The notes under the pieces: generated by a model | What the model was told of the DNA's origin: nothing | Databases searched by the model: none | The model's input: only the letters and a program-made list of their open reading frames with translations | Assembly: GCF_001598555.1 (NCBI RefSeq) | Contig: NZ_BCZE01000030.1 | Coordinates: forward strand, 1 to 64,000 | Length of the DNA: 64,000 nucleotides | Reading direction: 5' to 3' | DNA from: Novosphingobium rosa NBRC 15208 | GTDB taxonomy: Bacteria; Pseudomonadota; Alphaproteobacteria; Sphingomonadales; Sphingomonadaceae | Made by a program: the position numbers and the translations under genes | Shown: positions 61,055-64,000 of the stretch, one piece after another | Numbering within the stretch: the stretch's first letter is position 1 | Layout: each line of letters opens with the position of its first letter

Positions 61055-62520
61055 GCCGGCAGGCCTTCCGGCGATGGAGCCATCGCAGGGCGCATCACCT
61101 TTTTGGCCAGCACGGGATGGTCGAGATGCGGGGTCTTGTCCCACGCCACCGTCTTGCCGCGCAGGGTCCGACAATAGGCCACCAGAGCGCGCCGCCCGGC
61201 GATGATGGTGATGATGTTGGCCACCGGGATGCGCCCCACCGCGCGCAAGCCCTCCATCGCGCCATATTCGCGCGCGGAAAAGCCGAAGCGCATCACCATG
61301 CGCCACAGCAGCCCCAGAAAGCTCAGCCACACCAGGCGATGCACCAGAGGCAGGCCCGGATCGCCCTCGATCCAGTGCATGGCCCGCAAGGGGGCCAGCG
61401 CCGCCTGAAGCAGCAGCAGAGCATAGGCGACGCTCAGCACCAGCGCCACCAGCGGCCCGCGCCGGTCGCGCAGCGCCATCCACACATCGACCGGGCGGCC
61501 CATCCAGCCAAGCCGGTCCCAGCTTTGCAAAGCGATGCCGTGAATCCACCGCGTCTTCTGCCGCACCGCGCCAGCCACCGTATCGGGAAAATAGCTGCGG
61601 GTGGCGATCAGCTCTCCGGTCTCGTCACGCAGCCGCAAAAAGCGCGCCTTGCCGCCCAGATGGCTGACGAGCATGCCGATCTCATAATCCTCGGTGAAGC
61701 ATTCGGCCACGAAAGGCCCGCGCTCACCCTGCTCGCGGCGCAGGACGCCGATGCGCGAGAGCATGGCGCGGGCAAAGCCGCAGCCCACGCCAGCGGCGGG
61801 CAAAGCTGCCCCAAGAGCATCGCGCACCGTCAGCACGCGGGTATGGCTCTCGACGAACTCATCGGCGTAATGGCCGCCCACCCAATGCGGGCCCGGCGGC
61901 ATTTCCGGGCGGACCGGCAGTTGCACGAAATCGACCGAAGCCAGCGCCTCACCGATCACCGACAACTCGCGCGGATGGACCATATCCTCGGCATCATGCA
62001 GCACCACGCCGAGGAACCTTTGCCCCTGACGCAGTTCATCTTCGACCAGCGCGGCATAGAGGCGGTTGAGGCAATCGGCCTTGGTGGTGGGGCCGGGATG
62101 GTCATTGATGACGATCCTGATGCGCGGATCGCCCCGCGCCGCCCTCATGACGGCGGCGATGGTCGGCGCATCGTTGCAATAGCAGCCGACATAGATGCGC
62201 ATGCTCTCGCGCGCCCACACGCCCAGCATATGGCCGATGGTGGCCCCGATCACATCGGCCTCCTGCCAGGCGGCGATGAACACGGCGATGGGGGCAGGCG
62301 CCACGGGCAGGGCATGGGTCGCCGGCAGCACCGGGCTTTCAAAGCGCCCGCTGCGCAGCCTCAGAGCGAACCACAAGATATCGATCAGCATCTCGTCGAT
62401 CATGCCGATCACAAACCAGAAGAGTGCAAAGTACAGCAGCTCGCGCTCCAGAATCTGGAGCCAGTGGAACCCGTGAAAGAACCGTATCGCACTGTCTGCC
62501 GCTGGTACGCCGTCGAACAC
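61051..62520 (-). CDS. NfrB-like membrane glycosyltransferase (GT2)
   Basis: A 489-aa protein: an N-terminal helix (LLYFALFWFVIGMIDEMLID), a GT2 domain with a DxD-like HDAEDMVHPRE, CFTEDYEIG and the QxxRW motif in VRQKTRWIHG, and C-terminal helices. This is a processive glycosyltransferase resembling the N-terminal part of phage N4 adsorption protein NfrB, which makes a surface polysaccharide. It lacks the C-terminal cyclic-di-GMP receptor domain (MshEN) of NfrB, being shorter. GTG 62520 has GGGAG before it; TTG 62565 is the alternative. Coupled by overlap to the barrel-like gene downstream. Confidence 0.85.
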   Translation of the reverse strand: MFDGVPAADSAIRFFHGFHWLQILERELLYFALFWFVIGMIDEMLIDILWFALRLRSGRFESPVLPATHALPVAPAPIAVFIAAWQEADVIGATIGHMLGVWARESMRIYVGCYCNDAPTIAAVMRAARGDPRIRIVINDHPGPTTKADCLNRLYAALVEDELRQGQRFLGVVLHDAEDMVHPRELSVIGEALASVDFVQLPVRPEMPPGPHWVGGHYADEFVESHTRVLTVRDALGAALPAAGVGCGFARAMLSRIGVLRREQGERGPFVAECFTEDYEIGMLVSHLGGKARFLRLRDETGELIATRSYFPDTVAGAVRQKTRWIHGIALQSWDRLGWMGRPVDVWMALRDRRGPLVALVLSVAYALLLLQAALAPLRAMHWIEGDPGLPLVHRLVWLSFLGLLWRMVMRFGFSAREYGAMEGLRAVGRIPVANIITIIAGRRALVAYCRTLRGKTVAWDKTPHLDHPVLAKKVMRPAMAPSPEGLPA

Positions 62521-62599
62521 GAGTCTCTCCCTCGCTATGACTCGCAACGATCTTCTGTCGTTCAACGTATGACGGCTTAAGAATAAATTTCAAATATGA

Positions 62600-62614
62600 A
62601 TGATCGTTAATCAT
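62600..62614. promoter_or_regulatory. Inverted repeat in AT-rich promoter region of the glycosyltransferase
   Basis: ATGAT-CGTTA-ATCAT lies in the unusually AT-rich 80 bp upstream, inside a larger imperfect palindrome (ATTTCA...TGAAAT, 62587-62619). Candidate operator; no regulator gene is adjacent. Confidence 0.35.
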
Positions 62615-62703
62615 GAAATTATGGATTAGTACATTTTGACTGCCATGCCGGATTGACTGCGACGCCGGACGAAAGCCGATCCTTCGCCCGGTGCCGCAGC
62701 TTC

Positions 62704-63132
62704 TTACCAGCTGCCGGTGTTGGGCATCGAGGCCCAGGGCTCGGCAGGCTCAAGATGGCCGTTCTGAAGCAATTCGATGGAAATGCCGTCGGGCGTCTTC
62801 ACAAAGGCCATATGGCCATCGCGCGGGGGACGGTTGATGGTCACGCCCGCATCGGCCAGCGTCTGGCAGGTGGCGTAGATGTCCTCGACCTGAAAGGCGA
62901 GGTGGCCGAAGTTGCGGCCACCGGTGTAGGTTTCGCCGTCCTTGCCTTCCTCAGGCCAGTTATAGGTCAATTCGACCTCATAATCCTGACCGGGGGCGGC
63001 AAGGTAGATCAGCGTGAAGCGGCCCTGCTCGCTGGAGAATCGGCGGGTCTCCCTGACGCCAAGCAGGTTGAAGAACTTGATGGTGGCGTCAGGATCGGTG
63101 ACCCTGACCATCGTGTGCAAAAAACTGACCAT
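62704..63132 (-). CDS. gloA: Lactoylglutathione lyase (glyoxalase I)
   Basis: A 142-aa metalloenzyme removing methylglyoxal with glutathione. Metal ligands: His in FLHTMVRV, Glu in YEVELTYNW, His in FGHLAFQV and Glu in GISIELLQ. The segments RRFSSEQGRFTLIYLA and CQTLADAGV are family-typical. Single gene with its own promoter region. Confidence 0.96.
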   Translation of the reverse strand: MVSFLHTMVRVTDPDATIKFFNLLGVRETRRFSSEQGRFTLIYLAAPGQDYEVELTYNWPEEGKDGETYTGGRNFGHLAFQVEDIYATCQTLADAGVTINRPPRDGHMAFVKTPDGISIELLQNGHLEPAEPWASMPNTGSW

Positions 63133-63279
63133 TGGGGGGCTCCACTTGATTAAACGCTTGGCTTTGCGTTTCTTCTAGCCTCGAAACACCCCCACAGGCC
63201 AGACCCTTCGCCCCGGATACCCCAAGCTGCCTGCCTTGACCCTCCCCCGGCCTGTTCCTATGTGCGGGGCGGCTCCTCT

Positions 63280-64000
63280 ATGCTCAACGCCCTGCGATCC
63301 CTTCTGCGGCCCCGCGCCGCCGCCGCCCGGCCCTGCGTGCCGCCGGGCCAGCGGATCTATGCCGTAGGCGATATCCATGGCCGGGCCGACCTCTTGTCCG
63401 CGCTGATCGACGCCATCGAAGGTGACATCAGCCGCCGCGACACCGCCGCCACGCCCCGCCAGACCACCATCATCCTGCTGGGCGACCTGATCGATCGCGG
63501 GCCGGACAGCCGGGGCGTGCTCGATCTGGCCGCGCGCTGGGGGCGCAAGCGCGCCATGCATATCCTGCTGGGCAATCACGAGGAAATGCTGCTCGACGCC
63601 GCCGAGAATCTGGACGTGCTGCGCCATTTCCTGCGCCACGGCGGGCGCGAGACACTGCTCAGCTTCGACATCGACGAGGCGACCTATGAAGCGGCCAGCT
63701 TCGAGGAGGTGCAGGCCCTGCTCCACGCCCATATCCCCGCCGCCACGCTGGATTACATCCGCAGCTTCCAGACCATGATCCGCATGGGCGACTATGTCTT
63801 CGTCCATGCCGGCATCCGCCCCGGCGTGCCGCTGGAGGGCCAGAGCGGCGGAGACCTGCGCTGGATCCGCGAGCCTTTCCTCTCCAGCCCGCAGGACCAT
63901 GGCGCGGTGGTCGTCCACGGCCATACGATCACCGACGAGATCGAGCAGAGGCCCAACCGTCTGGGCATCGACACCGGCGCCTACCAGTCGGGCCACCTCT
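63280..64000 (+). CDS. PPP-family serine/threonine protein phosphatase (C-terminus outside window)
   Basis: 240 codons of a metallophosphoesterase open to the right edge. Metal motifs GDIHGR (about residue 31), GDLIDRGPDS (about 69) and GNHEE (about 98), plus the later VHAG (about 173) and VVHGHT (about 211) histidines, are all present. This is the signature of bacterial PPP-type phosphatases such as PrpA/PrpB, which dephosphorylate Ser/Thr or bis-nucleotides. ATG 63280; no strong ribosome binding site. Probably only a short C-terminus is missing. Confidence 0.9.
   Translation, partial: MLNALRSLLRPRAAAARPCVPPGQRIYAVGDIHGRADLLSALIDAIEGDISRRDTAATPRQTTIILLGDLIDRGPDSRGVLDLAARWGRKRAMHILLGNHEEMLLDAAENLDVLRHFLRHGGRETLLSFDIDEATYEAASFEEVQALLHAHIPAATLDYIRSFQTMIRMGDYVFVHAGIRPGVPLEGQSGGDLRWIREPFLSSPQDHGAVVVHGHTITDEIEQRPNRLGIDTGAYQSGHL

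Noticed and set aside
61055..61549. N-terminal extension of the barrel-like protein
   Set aside because: It overlaps the conserved C-terminal half of the glycosyltransferase and has low-complexity, non-protein-like composition; GTGA overlap at 61054 is a better start.
1..64000. CRISPR array or complete insertion sequence
   Set aside because: I saw no regularly spaced direct repeats with unique spacers and no transposase gene; the only dispersed repeats are the hairpin-ended elements and RIME-like palindromes.

Overview
The window is high-GC DNA from an alphaproteobacterium, most likely a sphingomonad (Novosphingobium-like; inferred from the gene set and GC bias, not from a marker search). 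It has two parts with different character.

Positions 1 to about 14527 look like the right end of an integrated mobile element (ICE or genomic island) inserted at the 3' end of a tRNA-Val(UAC) gene at 14527-14602. A P4-type tyrosine integrase (13136-14359) lies next to the tRNA. The left end is outside the window. Cargo, from left to right: an ArdC antirestriction protein cut by the window edge, with a GC-rich hairpin-filled leader; an AlpA regulator followed by debris; an Xre/RES toxin-antitoxin pair; a FeS-type (6-4) photolyase facing a helix-hairpin-helix protein; a LuxR-type HTH protein with a C-terminal membrane anchor; two small unknown genes; a RadC/JAB protein; an unknown 351-aa protein; a decayed pRiA4b ORF-3-like gene; a class II Fic enzyme; and a divergent HWE histidine kinase / response regulator pair. 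Genes are spaced, intergenic regions are longer, and several pseudogene scraps are present.

From 14603 to the right end the DNA looks like dense core chromosome. Blocks are: LysR plus zinc alcohol dehydrogenase, divergent with a palindromic operator (14669-16759); two tandem DUF4139 proteins (16889-20064); a MarR-like regulator and purA (20354-22927); a secreted alpha/beta hydrolase; a serine/histidine block serC-serA-hisZ on the minus strand (24313-28576); an extensin-like lipoprotein; mtnP; an SDR-TetR pair; clpB; a double M16 peptidase; gatCAB; an FKBP isomerase and rpsU; a tightly overlapping operon of pseudouridine synthase, PaiB-like protein, HAD phosphatase, small membrane protein and ATP12 chaperone (43845-47372); an Mla-type lipid transport operon (47456-51010) with a STAS-MlaE fusion; valS-queE-MATE (51156-56042); HerA-like ATPase; TauE/SafE exporter with TIGR02186 protein; a GT2 glycosyltransferase with a barrel-like partner; gloA; and a PPP-family phosphatase cut by the right edge.

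The most unusual feature is a dispersed intergenic palindromic element of about 145-235 bp. It has five recognisable copies (24098, 25494, 29493, 32102, 56051) and one decayed remnant (20251). Each intact end is a 20-21 nt perfect hairpin. The two hairpin types differ by compensatory changes. Copies occur in both orientations, and at least one hairpin end usually lies 9-23 nt from a stop codon. This looks like a mobile MITE/BIME-like family that may serve as a bidirectional terminator. The second most unusual feature is the hairpin-rich region upstream of ardC, which could be a single-strand promoter or a structured leader.
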